The position numbers and the translations under genes are program-made. The notes under the pieces are model-generated. The model searched no databases. It worked only from the letters and a program-made list of their open reading frames with translations, and was not told the DNA's origin. A DNA stretch of 36,126 nt from an uncultured Eubacteriales bacterium (GTDB lineage Bacteria > Bacillota > Clostridia > Oscillospirales > Oscillospiraceae). This document shows, piece by piece, positions 17,589 to 24,984 of the stretch. The stretch is taken from NCBI GenBank assembly GCA_900319465.1, contig ONOL01000016.1:1-36126 (forward strand), written 5' to 3'. How positions within the stretch are numbered: position 1 is the stretch's first letter; every line of letters starts with the position of its first letter.

Positions 17589-17621
17589 GGGGCCATCCTC
17601 CGGAAGTGATTCGGTACGGGA

Positions 17622-17650
17622 ATTATAACGCAAAAAAAGGACGGCCGCAA
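17622..17650 (-). promoter_or_regulatory. Promoter of tatD inside the hsp20 terminator
   Basis: On the minus strand TTGCGG (17645-17650) and a perfect TATAAT (17622-17627) are 17 bp apart. The -35 box is formed by the loop and first stem bases of the hsp20 terminator hairpin. Confidence 0.65.
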
Positions 17651-17662
17651 GGCCGTCCTTTT
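17632..17662 (-). terminator. Intrinsic terminator of the hsp20 gene
   Basis: A perfect 12-pair stem (17635-17646 with 17651-17662) with a TTGC loop on the minus strand runs into seven Ts. It lies 18 bases beyond the hsp20 stop. Confidence 0.9.
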
Positions 17663-17680
17663 CCGAAAACCGAATCCTGT

Positions 17681-18115
17681 TTACTTGATCTCAAGCCTGC
17701 GGCTGGCGGGAGCGGTCTCGACCTTCTTGGGCATGGTCAGGGTCAGCACGCCGTCGTTGTAGGCCGCTTCGATCCGATCGACCTCAATGCCGGAGACGTC
17801 GAAGCTGCGGCTGTAAGAGCCGTAGAAGCGTTCGCGCTTGACGAAATTGTGCTTGTTCTCATCGTTTTCCAGCTTGCGCTCGGCGCTGATGGTCAGCACG
17901 TCGTTCTCCACGTCGATCTTGATGTCGTCCTTGTTGAAGCCGGGCAGCTCGGCGTCGAGCTTGTACGCGTCGCCGGTGTCGACCACGTCGGTGCGGAAAG
18001 CGGAAACCACGCTGTTCCGGTCATTCGAGAAGATGCTGCGCTCCATCTCGTCAAAGGCGCGGAACGGGTCATACACGGAAACTCTGCGTCCACCAAAAGG
18101 AATCAGTTCAAACAT
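17681..18115 (-). CDS. hsp20: Small heat-shock protein (Hsp20/alpha-crystallin)
   Basis: The 144-residue ATP-independent holdase keeps unfolding proteins soluble. The alpha-crystallin domain spans about residues 40-132, with AELPGFNKDDIKIDVENDVLT (55-75) and the closing GVLTLTMPK (122-130, the G-x-L motif). A short C-terminal tail ends in RRLEIK, which carries the I-x-I/V-like anchor (LEI). The N-terminal arm is short (MFELIPFGGRRVSVYDPF). AGGGA precedes the ATG. Its upstream region holds a CIRCE-type operator and a pair of direct repeats, so heat-inducible control by HrcA is likely. It has a dedicated terminator. Confidence 0.95.
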   Translation of the reverse strand: MFELIPFGGRRVSVYDPFRAFDEMERSIFSNDRNSVVSAFRTDVVDTGDAYKLDAELPGFNKDDIKIDVENDVLTISAERKLENDENKHNFVKRERFYGSYSRSFDVSGIEVDRIEAAYNDGVLTLTMPKKVETAPASRRLEIK

Positions 18116-18210
18116 AATCTATCCCTCCATAATTTTAATTACACATTTATATACTTTCCGACGAAGCTTTCATTTCTTTCGCTTCATCGTGTATATAATA
18201 TATCGTACAA

Positions 18211-18243
18211 TTATGAACGAATATACATTTATTTATGAACGAA
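18211..18243. repeat. Two 11-bp direct repeats upstream of hsp20
   Basis: TTATGAACGAA occurs at 18211-18221 and again at 18233-18243, start to start 22 bp. They lie in the A+T-rich region where the hsp20 promoter must be. The spacing of about two helical turns would put two protein molecules on one face of the DNA. Confidence 0.5.
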
Positions 18244-18252
18244 ATATGAATT

Positions 18253-18279
18253 TTGGCACTCTCGCTATAAGAGTGCCAA
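18253..18279. promoter_or_regulatory. CIRCE-type operator (HrcA binding site)
   Basis: TTGGCACTC, nine bases, GAGTGCCAA is the exact architecture of the CIRCE element (consensus TTAGCACTC-N9-GAGTGCTAA), with one symmetric base change in each arm. It lies about 140 bases upstream of hsp20 and 10 bases past the stop of the M20 gene. The same palindrome could act as the 3' hairpin of that gene, but no good U-tract follows. Repression of hsp20 by HrcA is inferred; hrcA is not in the window. Confidence 0.75.
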
Positions 18280-18289
18280 AATTTGCTCC

Positions 18290-19732
18290 TTATAAAGCGA
18301 TGGGAACGGCGTCCGTTTCGATGGGGCAGACGTAGCCGCCGGCCGCGCGTTCGGAGAACTCGGCTTTGGCTTTCTCCAGCAGCTCCGCGTCCGTCAGCAG
18401 GTCGACGGCCGTCGCCGCCAGCACCTTGGCCGCGAACAGCATGCCCTTGTGGGCAAAGCCGCTCTTGCCGCAGGCGACAATCTGCCAGGAATGGCCCGGG
18501 ACGCCGGCGGGCCAGCAGGCGGTTTCGATCTGGGAGGTGGGCGTGAGCCAGCTCACGTCCCCGACGTCGGTGCTCCCGGGTGAGAAGCTCGTGGATGAAT
18601 AGCGCGGGGCAAGGAAGTCGTTGAGGGGCTTGGCACCGTTCCCGGAGAGCGCCAGCACCTGCTTTCTGATCTCGGGGTTTTCGCGCGCGCCCTTGATGCC
18701 CTCGATGCCGCTGCCGGGATAGGTCGCCTTCAGCGCGGCGGCCAGGGCAAGCTCGTCTTCATCGAAGCTCGGCACGCCGATGGCCTCCATGTTGGCGTAG
18801 AGGGCGTTTTCTATGCTGAAGTTCGGCAGAAGCTCCGCCGTCCCGTCAATAAAGACACGCTCGAAGCTCGTCCCGGTCATAAGCGCCGCGCCCTTCGCGA
18901 TATCGTCCACCCGCGCCTGGAGCTTGACGGAATCGGCAACCTTGTTGGCGCGCACCATGTAGAGCACGGAAGCCTTCGCCTGCACCACGTTGGGAGAGAT
19001 GCCGCCTGTATCGGTGATGGCGTAATGGATGCGGCAGTCGGGCGTCATATGCTCGCGCAAAAACTGCACCCCCACGTTCATCAGCTCCACCGCGTCCAGC
19101 GCGCTGCGGCCGTTGAAGGGGTCGCCGGCCGCGTGGGCGGGGACGCCGGAGAACTTGTAGAGCACCTGGATGCAGGAATTGTTCGTGCCGGTCGAGACCT
19201 GGTTGGCATCTCCGGGATGCCAGCAGAGCGCCGCGTCCAGTTGCTTCCACAGCCCTTCGCGCGCCATGAAGGCCTTGCCGGCGCCGCCTTCCTCCCCCGG
19301 GCAGCCGTAGAAGATCACGGTGCCGGGCCTCCCGCTCTGTTCCAGATAGGCCTTGACCGCGGCCGCGGCGGCCAGAGAGCCGGCGCCCAGCAGATTGTGG
19401 CCGCAGCCGTGGCCGCTGCCGCCGGGGACGAGCGGATTGTGCGCCGTCTCCCCCGCCTTCTGGCTCAGGCCGGAGAGCGCGTCAAACTCGCCGAGGATGC
19501 CGATCACGGGACGGCCGCTGCCATAGGAGCCGCAGAAGGCGGTGTCGATGCCGCAGAGCTTCTCCGTCACGGTAAAGCCCAGCTCCCTGAGCTTCCCGAG
19601 ATAGAGCGCCGCGGAGGCGTATTCCTTCAGGCTCAGCTCCGCGTGCTCCCAGATCCGGTCGGCAATCTCCTCAAAATACGGGGCATGGCCGTCGAGGAAC
19701 GCCGCCAGGCCCTGTTTGTCAGCACTTAACAT
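18290..19732 (-). CDS. M20 family amidohydrolase (AbgB/amidase-like)
   Basis: The 480-residue zinc-dependent hydrolase belongs to peptidase family M20, subgroup with AbgB (p-aminobenzoyl-glutamate hydrolase) and aminoacylases. The motifs are GEFDALSG (81-88), GGSGHGCGHNLLGAG (104-118, with His108, Cys110 and His112), PGEEGGAGK (145-153, Glu147/Glu148) and WHPGD (171-175). A lid or dimerisation domain follows (about 185-300). No signal peptide is present, so it is cytoplasmic. AAGGGGAG lies before the ATG. A terminator that ends the upstream amino-acid ABC transporter operon finishes only about 18 bases before the start codon, leaving no room for a separate promoter, so expression probably needs read-through. 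Substrate is likely an N-acyl or p-aminobenzoyl amino acid, by family and context only. Confidence 0.88.
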   Translation of the reverse strand: MLSADKQGLAAFLDGHAPYFEEIADRIWEHAELSLKEYASAALYLGKLRELGFTVTEKLCGIDTAFCGSYGSGRPVIGILGEFDALSGLSQKAGETAHNPLVPGGSGHGCGHNLLGAGSLAAAAAVKAYLEQSGRPGTVIFYGCPGEEGGAGKAFMAREGLWKQLDAALCWHPGDANQVSTGTNNSCIQVLYKFSGVPAHAAGDPFNGRSALDAVELMNVGVQFLREHMTPDCRIHYAITDTGGISPNVVQAKASVLYMVRANKVADSVKLQARVDDIAKGAALMTGTSFERVFIDGTAELLPNFSIENALYANMEAIGVPSFDEDELALAAALKATYPGSGIEGIKGARENPEIRKQVLALSGNGAKPLNDFLAPRYSSTSFSPGSTDVGDVSWLTPTSQIETACWPAGVPGHSWQIVACGKSGFAHKGMLFAAKVLAATAVDLLTDAELLEKAKAEFSERAAGGYVCPIETDAVPIAL

Positions 19733-19749
19733 TGTGTACTCCCCTTTTG

Positions 19750-19775
19750 AAAAAGCGGGGAGCTTGCTCCCCGCT
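19750..19775 (-). terminator. Terminator/attenuator between the ABC operon and the M20 gene
   Basis: A perfect ten-pair stem (19754-19763 with 19766-19775, two-base loop) is followed on the minus strand by TTTTTC and at once by the Shine-Dalgarno sequence AAAAGGGGAG of the M20 gene. The 3' arm (GCUCCCC) can also pair with that site (GGGGAGU), which suggests alternative folds. Confidence 0.75.
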
Positions 19776-19809
19776 GTCTGAAAACTGAATTTTGAAAGCC
19801 GAAATCTCC

Positions 19810-20574
19810 TTACAGCACCTTGGACAGGAAATCCTGCAGGCGCGGATTCTGCGGATGGTTGAAGATCTGGTCCGGCGTCCCTTCCTCGAGCAGCCTGCCC
19901 TCGTCCATGAACAGCACGCGGTTGCCGACCTCGCGGGCAAAGCCCATCTCATGGGTCACGACCACCATGGTCATGCCGTTGCGGGCCAGACGCTTCATGA
20001 CGTCCAGCACCTCGCCGACCATCTCGGGGTCGAGGGCGGAGGTAGGCTCGTCAAAGAGCATCACGTCCGGCTCCATGGCCAGCGCGCGGACGATCGCCAC
20101 ACGCTGCTTCTGGCCGCCGGAGAGCTGGATGGGATAGGCGCCGGCGCGGTCCTTGAGGCCGACGCGGTCGAGCAGCTCCAGCGCCTTGGCCTCCGCCTCA
20201 GCCTGCGGCACGCCCTTGACCTTCATGGGCGCAAGGGTCATGTTCTGCAGGATGGTCTTGTGGGGGAAGAGGTTGAAATGCTGGAACACCATGCCCATCT
20301 TCTGCCGGTGCAGGTCGATGTTCAGCTTCTTGCCGTCCGGGCCCTTCTTCTGCGTGATGTCCACGCCCTCGAAGATGATGGCGCCGGAGGTGGGCACCTC
20401 AAGCAGGTTCAGCGAGCGCAGGAAGGTGGACTTGCCGGAGCCGGACGGCCCGATGATGACCATCACGTCGCCCTTGTTGATGTCCACGCTCACGCCGTCG
20501 AGCGCTTTGATGGCTTCGCCGTTGTAGTACTTTTTCAGGTCCTTGACCTCGATCAGCTTATCGAATGTCGCCAC
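19810..20574 (-). CDS. Polar amino-acid ABC transporter ATPase (GlnQ type)
   Basis: The 254-residue ATPase is the motor of a polar amino-acid importer. It has Walker [10 protein letters not shown] (42-50), Q-loop [11 protein letters not shown], signature LSGGQKQR (151-158), Walker [12 protein letters not shown] (172-182) and switch His208 ([10 protein letters not shown]). The GTG at 20574 is chosen because AGGAGG lies seven bases upstream. The gene overlaps the permease by 17 bases. The insertion [16 protein letters not shown] after the Walker A region is somewhat longer than in GlnQ. Substrate is set by the binding protein two genes upstream. Confidence 0.95.
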   Translation of the reverse strand: MATFDKLIEVKDLKKYYNGEAIKALDGVSVDINKGDVMVIIGPSGSGKSTFLRSLNLLEVPTSGAIIFEGVDITQKKGPDGKKLNIDLHRQKMGMVFQHFNLFPHKTILQNMTLAPMKVKGVPQAEAEAKALELLDRVGLKDRAGAYPIQLSGGQKQRVAIVRALAMEPDVMLFDEPTSALDPEMVGEVLDVMKRLARNGMTMVVVTHEMGFAREVGNRVLFMDEGRLLEEGTPDQIFNHPQNPRLQDFLSKVL

Positions 20575-21247
20575 GACGCAGCCTCCTCTCGAATGCACCC
20601 AGCAGCTTGGTCAGAATAAAGGTGAGCACGAAATAAACCACAGCCACCATGATCAGCGGCTCCATCGTCAGATAGGTGGTGCCCTTGATCAGCAGGCACT
20701 GGGTCATCAGATCGCCGATAAAGAAGGTGGACGCCAGCGAGGTGTCCTTCACGATCATGATGAACTCGTTGCCCAGGGCGGGCAGGATGTTCTTGATCGC
20801 CTGGGGCAGAATGATCTCCGTCATGGTCTGGCCGGCGCTGAGGCCGAGGCTTCGCGCCGCCTCGGTCTGGCCGATGTCCACGGCCTGGATGCCGGAGCGG
20901 ATGATCTCGGAGACGTAGGCCGCACTGTTGCACACGAGGGCGATGGCCACGCAGAGATACTGCTTGCGGTTTAAAAACGGGATCAGCTGCGGCAGGGCGA
21001 AATAGAACAGATACAGCTGCAGCAGCATCGGCGTGCCGCGGATGATCTCGGTATAGACCGCCGCGATCCAGCGGAAGGGCGGGAACTTGGACATACGCAG
21101 CAGCGCGAGCAGCGAGCCGAGCACCGCGCCGACGACCACCGTGATGGCCGCGAGCGACAGCGTGTAGCCCATGCCGACGAGCAGGAATTTATCCCAGTAT
21201 TTGACCGTCAGCTTGACGATGTTTTCCCCGATGGTAGCAAAATTCAT
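20558..21247 (-). CDS. Polar amino-acid ABC transporter permease (HisM/GlnP type)
   Basis: The 229-residue inner-membrane protein has about five hydrophobic helices. It contains the EAA loop ([15 protein letters not shown]...ILPQA, about 128-150) that docks on the ATPase, and the family segment [21 protein letters not shown] (66-86). A single permease gene suggests a homodimer. GAGG lies seven bases before the ATG. It is the second gene of the operon, after the binding protein. Confidence 0.95.
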   Translation of the reverse strand: MNFATIGENIVKLTVKYWDKFLLVGMGYTLSLAAITVVVGAVLGSLLALLRMSKFPPFRWIAAVYTEIIRGTPMLLQLYLFYFALPQLIPFLNRKQYLCVAIALVCNSAAYVSEIIRSGIQAVDIGQTEAARSLGLSAGQTMTEIILPQAIKNILPALGNEFIMIVKDTSLASTFFIGDLMTQCLLIKGTTYLTMEPLIMVAVVYFVLTFILTKLLGAFERRLRRGDIR

Positions 21248-21272
21248 AAACGATCCTCATTACAGCAATCGA

Positions 21273-21292
21273 GGCGCTCCCTGCGGGGCGCC
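21273..21292 (-). other. Intercistronic hairpin after the binding-protein gene
   Basis: GGCGC (21273-21277) pairs with GCGCC (21288-21292), and CCC with GGG inside, with one bulged base. No U-tract follows, so this looks like an mRNA-stabilising hairpin that allows more binding protein than permease, a common layout in such operons. Confidence 0.5.
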
Positions 21293-21315
21293 CCGAAGCA
21301 TATGTTTCTTTTTGA

Positions 21316-22212
21316 TCAGCCCGCAGCGCCTTCCTCGGCGGGAGCGTCCTCGATCGAGACCTCGGTAGCGGTCTCAAGACCGGCCATGGCCTTGGCCTCT
21401 TCGTACCAGGGGCCGTAGTAGCCGTTCTCGTAGGCCTTGGCAAGCGCCTCGTTGACGGCGGCAAGCAGAGCGGTGTCGCCCTTGTGCATCATGATGACGT
21501 TGGCCTCGAAGTCGGAGGACACGTCAAACTGCCACTCGCACTTGACCAGGTCGGTGTTGCTGACCAGGATCGCGTCGGCGTTGCCGTCGGCGACGGCGAG
21601 GGCTTCAATGTTGCCGGACTGCAGCTCCAGCACGCCCACGCCGATCTCACCGATCGTAACGGCATTGGCGTCGGGAAGCTGGGAGGTGACCAGATCCATC
21701 TGGAGGGAGGCGTTCTGGGCGCCGACGGAGACGCCGCTGAAATCCTCGGGCTTGGTGTACTTCTCGGCGTCGGCGGCGCGGATCAGCAGGACCTGCTCGG
21801 TCTCGTTGTCGCCGGCGTAGTATTTGTCGGACAGCTCAAAGTTCTCGGCGCGGCTCTCGGTCCAGCTGTAACCGGAGATGGACATATCGACGGCGTCCAT
21901 CGCAACGGCGGTCTGGCACGCATCAAAGCTCATGGCCTGGATCTCCAGCTTCACGCCCAGCTCGTCGGCGATGTACTTGGCGAGCGTCACGTCAAAGCCG
22001 ACATACTGGTCCTGCCCCTCCTTGGAGGAGTCGACAAACTCCATGGGGCTGAAGTCGGGAGACAGCGCCACGGTCAGCACGCCGGCTTCCTTGATGGCGT
22101 CAAGCTCGTTCTTCTCGGCGCTGACAGCGGGGGTGCTTCCGCAGGCGGCAAGGGCGGCGATCATGCCCAGCGCCAGCAGCACGCACAGAACTTTCTTCAT
22201 CTTTTTCATCAT
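21316..22212 (-). CDS. Amino-acid ABC transporter substrate-binding lipoprotein
   Basis: The 298-residue extracytoplasmic solute-binding protein (family 3) has an N-terminal lipoprotein signal with the lipobox LAAC (Cys24). The mature part has the typical two-lobe sequence: VLTVALSPDFSPMEF (45-59), YVGFDVTLAKYIADELGVKLE (70-90) and FSGVSVGAQNASLQ. The C-terminus (ASIEDAPAEEG-like) is a short acidic tail rich in Ala and Glu. AGAGGG precedes the two adjacent ATG codons. A near-consensus promoter lies 53 bases upstream. The ligand cannot be read from sequence. The M20 hydrolase at the end of the cluster makes an acylated or conjugated amino acid conceivable. Confidence 0.93.
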   Translation of the reverse strand: MMKKMKKVLCVLLALGMIAALAACGSTPAVSAEKNELDAIKEAGVLTVALSPDFSPMEFVDSSKEGQDQYVGFDVTLAKYIADELGVKLEIQAMSFDACQTAVAMDAVDMSISGYSWTESRAENFELSDKYYAGDNETEQVLLIRAADAEKYTKPEDFSGVSVGAQNASLQMDLVTSQLPDANAVTIGEIGVGVLELQSGNIEALAVADGNADAILVSNTDLVKCEWQFDVSSDFEANVIMMHKGDTALLAAVNEALAKAYENGYYGPWYEEAKAMAGLETATEVSIEDAPAEEGAAG

Positions 22213-22264
22213 CGTTTCCCTCTCGATTCGTCAGTTTTAATAAATTGTCCCTCGGACGATTGTG

Positions 22265-22293
22265 ATATTAGCACAAAAGAATACTGCTGTCAA
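22265..22293 (-). promoter_or_regulatory. Strong promoter of the amino-acid ABC operon
   Basis: A perfect TTGACA (22288-22293) and TAATAT (22265-22270) are 17 bp apart on the minus strand. Confidence 0.88.
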
Positions 22294-22372
22294 CACTTTT
22301 TTGCAAATATATTCAAATAATTTTACCGTCATTTTGTTTTTATTCATTTTTGTGCTTATTGTTTTAATTTAA

Positions 22373-22407
22373 ATGCATAAGCCGTGTATAACGCACGGCT
22401 TATGCAT
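22373..22407 (-). terminator. Hairpin terminator of the metal transporter operon
   Basis: A perfect 14-pair stem (22373-22386 with 22394-22407, seven-base loop) stands 14 bases past the znuB stop and is followed on the minus strand by TTTAAATT. The U-tract is imperfect. Confidence 0.7.
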
Positions 22408-22421
22408 GGATTTTTGCATAT

Positions 22422-23231
22422 TCAGCGTTTCCAGCCGGCCAGGGAAAAGCCCGCAAAAGCGAGCAGATTGGCCGCTACGATGCTCGCGCCGGTGGGCGTC
22501 TCAAGGAAATAGGAGACGACGGCGCCGACGAGGAAGCAGCTCACCGACACCGCGGCCGCCGTCACGGCAACGGCGCGAAAGCTCTTGCAGACGCGCATGG
22601 CGGACAGCGCCGGGAAGATGATGAGGCTCGAAATCAGCAGCGCGCCCATCATGCGCATGCCGAGCACCACGGTGACAGCCGTCAGCACGGCGAGGAGCAT
22701 ATTATAAAGCTCCGTGCGGGTGCCGGTGGCCTTGGCAAAGCTCTCGTCGAAGGTCACGGCGAAGAGGCGGGGATAGAAGGCAAGGAACAGCGCGAGCACG
22801 CATACGGAGAGGATCGCGCTGAGCACCGTGTCCGTCCGGCTCAGGGAGAGGATGGAGCCGAACATATAGCTGGAGACCTCGGTGTTCATGCCCGTGGTCA
22901 CGGAGACGCTGATGACGCCGATGGCGAGGGCGCTTGAGGAGATGAGCGCGATGGCCGCGTCCCCCTTGATCTTTTTGCTCTCGCTCAGGCGCAGCAGCAG
23001 CACCGCCGCGAGGATCACCACCGGCACGGCCACAGCCAGCGGCGCAAGGTGCAGCGCGGAGGCGACGGCGAGCGCGCCGAAGCCCACGTGGCTCAGCCCG
23101 TCGCCGATCATGGAATAGCGCTTGAGCACCAGCGACACGCCGAGCAGCGCCGCGCACAGGCTCACCAGCACGCCCACCAGCAGCGCCCGCTGCATGAAGT
23201 GGTAGGACAGCATCCGGACGATCTCGTTCAT
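22422..23231 (-). CDS. znuB: Metal ABC transporter permease (ZnuB/ABC-3 family)
   Basis: The 269-residue membrane protein has about eight hydrophobic helices and the ABC-3 family segments GVSLVLKRYSMIGDGLSHVGFG (31-52) and LRMMGALLISSLIIFPALSA (190s-210s). It forms the channel of a Zn2+ or Mn2+ importer. GGGAGG lies six bases before the ATG, which overlaps the znuC stop by four bases. It is the last gene of the operon. Zinc is assumed from family frequency; manganese is possible. Confidence 0.92.
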   Translation of the reverse strand: MNEIVRMLSYHFMQRALLVGVLVSLCAALLGVSLVLKRYSMIGDGLSHVGFGALAVASALHLAPLAVAVPVVILAAVLLLRLSESKKIKGDAAIALISSSALAIGVISVSVTTGMNTEVSSYMFGSILSLSRTDTVLSAILSVCVLALFLAFYPRLFAVTFDESFAKATGTRTELYNMLLAVLTAVTVVLGMRMMGALLISSLIIFPALSAMRVCKSFRAVAVTAAAVSVSCFLVGAVVSYFLETPTGASIVAANLLAFAGFSLAGWKR

Positions 23232-23935
23232 ATTCTGCCTCCCCCCAGAAAGCGCCTGGCAAGGCTGCTCTCCCTGTATGCGGCCGAGGGGCCGAAGAAG
23301 AGCTGTTCATGGCCGAGGTGCAGGATGTGCGTGGCGTAGCGCACCGCCGCGTGGATATCGTGGGACACCATGATGACGGTGATGTCGTCGCAGAGGTTCA
23401 CAAGCTTGATGAGATTATACAGCTCCCCCGTCGCGATCGGGTCGAGGCCGGTCACCGGCTCGTCGAGCAGCAGGAGCTTCTTCGTGGCGCACAGGGCGCG
23501 CGCCAGCAGCACGCGCTGCTGCTGCCCGCCCGACAGCTCCTGATAGCTCCTGTCCCGCAGCTCCTCGATGCCCATGCGCTCCATGTTCCTGTCGGCGCGG
23601 GCGCGGTCCTCCGCGTTGTAGTGCAGGCGGCGGCCCAGGGAATTGAGGCAGCCGGAGAGCACGACCTCCCGGACGCTGGCCGGAAAATCCCGCTGGATCT
23701 GGGTCTGCTGCGGCAGGTAGCCGATCTCGGTGCTCTTCAGGCCGTCGCCGAAGCGGATCGTCCCCTTCTCCGGGGCCTTGAGGCCCAGAAGCCCCTTGAT
23801 CAGCGTGGACTTGCCGGAGCCGTTCTCGCCGACCACGCAGAGATAATCCCCCGCGTTCAGCGAGAAGTTCACGCCCTCCAGCACGGTCGCGCCGTCATAG
23901 GCAAAGCCCAGGTTTTCACATTGCAGAATGGCCAT
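23228..23935 (-). CDS. znuC: Metal ABC transporter ATPase (ZnuC family)
   Basis: The 235-residue ATPase has Walker A GENGSGKST (36-44), signature LSGGQQQR, Walker B LLLLDEPVTGLD and the H-loop MVSHDIH. The family-typical PQQTQIQRDFPASVREVV region lies between them. The start is MAILQCENLGF, preceded by AAGGAGG ten bases upstream. It shares one base with the znuA stop (TGATG), a strong sign of translational coupling. It energises the permease encoded next. Confidence 0.95.
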   Translation of the reverse strand: MAILQCENLGFAYDGATVLEGVNFSLNAGDYLCVVGENGSGKSTLIKGLLGLKAPEKGTIRFGDGLKSTEIGYLPQQTQIQRDFPASVREVVLSGCLNSLGRRLHYNAEDRARADRNMERMGIEELRDRSYQELSGGQQQRVLLARALCATKKLLLLDEPVTGLDPIATGELYNLIKLVNLCDDITVIMVSHDIHAAVRYATHILHLGHEQLFFGPSAAYRESSLARRFLGGGRI

Positions 23936-24870
23936 CAGCCAAGCGCCTCCTTCAGCGCGTCGGCGTTGCGCCGCATCAGCTCGAGGTAGCTCGCGCCGTC
24001 TTTCAGCTCGTCCGCGGAAATATTGTGGCAGGAGTGGAACAGGAGCTTCGCGCAGCCCGTGTCCTCGCAGATCTCGTCCGCCATCTTCCCGTTGGAGAAC
24101 TCGATGGTAAACACCGCGGGCAGGCCCTCCTCCCGCACCCTGTCGATCAGGAAGGCCACGGTTTTTGCGGAGGGCTCGGTATCCTCGGCGCAGCCAGGGA
24201 AGGCGGCGAAATAATTCAGGCCGTATTCCTCCACGAAATAACGCACCGGGAAGCGGTCGGCAAAGACGACCGTATGGAAGCGGCCGTTCGCCACGATCTC
24301 GCGGAAGCTCTGATCGAGCGCCTCCAACTGCGCGCGATACCCGGCAAGGTTCGCGCGGTACTCGCTCTCCCCCTCCGGGTCGAGCGCGCACAGCTCGCCG
24401 CAGAGCGCCTCGCAGATCCGGATCGCGTTGATCGGAGAGGTCCAGACGTGCTCATCATATTCCGGGCCGTCCTCCTCTTCCTCTCCGGCGCTCTCCTGCA
24501 TGCCCTCTTTGACTTCCTCCTCCAGCGCGTCCACGCACGCGAGCATGGCGAGGGAGCGGATGTTCTCCCCGCTCTCCAGCAGCTCCTCCGCCCAGGCCTC
24601 GGACTCGCCGCCGTTGCAGAAAAACAGGTCGGCCGCTTGGATGCGGACCATGTCCTTCGCCGTAGGCTCGAAGCTGTGGCTCTCGGCGCCGGGAGGCAGC
24701 AGCAGCGTCACCTGTACCCGCCCGCCCCCGATCTGACGGGCAAAATCATAGGCGGGAAAAACCGTCGTAACGATCTGCAGCCCCTTTTCTTCCGGCTCCG
24801 CGCTCCCGCCGCAGCCGCAGAGGGCAAGCGCCAGGGACAGCGCGAGAAAAATGATAAGGATTCTTTTCAT
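23935..24870 (-). CDS. znuA: Metal ABC transporter substrate-binding lipoprotein (ZnuA-like)
   Basis: The 311-residue cluster A-I metal-binding protein has a lipoprotein signal ending at LCGC (Cys20). Likely metal ligands are His65 (ESHSFEPT), His141 (DEHVWTSP), Asp205 in FADRFPVRYF where many ZnuA proteins have His, and Glu257 (TIEFSN). The loop before His141 (about 117-140) is acidic (Glu/Asp-rich) instead of His-rich. Related Clostridia proteins share the ADRFP and AAFPGC segments, so this is a recognised clade rather than damage. GGAG lies seven bases before the ATG and a promoter lies about 22 bases upstream, giving a very short leader. No metalloregulator site was recognised. Confidence 0.92.
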   Translation of the reverse strand: MKRILIIFLALSLALALCGCGGSAEPEEKGLQIVTTVFPAYDFARQIGGGRVQVTLLLPPGAESHSFEPTAKDMVRIQAADLFFCNGGESEAWAEELLESGENIRSLAMLACVDALEEEVKEGMQESAGEEEEDGPEYDEHVWTSPINAIRICEALCGELCALDPEGESEYRANLAGYRAQLEALDQSFREIVANGRFHTVVFADRFPVRYFVEEYGLNYFAAFPGCAEDTEPSAKTVAFLIDRVREEGLPAVFTIEFSNGKMADEICEDTGCAKLLFHSCHNISADELKDGASYLELMRRNADALKEALG

Positions 24871-24891
24871 GTACTCACTCCAATCTTTAAT

Positions 24892-24920
24892 ATGATACAG
24901 AAAAGTTTTCCTCCGGTCAA
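24892..24920 (-). promoter_or_regulatory. Promoter of the znuA operon
   Basis: TTGACC (24915-24920) and TATCAT (24892-24897) are 17 bp apart on the minus strand. Confidence 0.7.
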
Positions 24921-24984
24921 GCCCAAAGCTTCTCAAATTGCGGAAAGTGTGATAAGATGGGAGAAAAAACACAGGAGAGCAAGG

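Noticed and set aside
22373-22407. The 14-bp palindrome as a metalloregulator operator
   Set aside because: It lies after the last gene of the znu operon, not before znuA, and stands closer to a stop codon than to any promoter; a terminator is the simpler reading.
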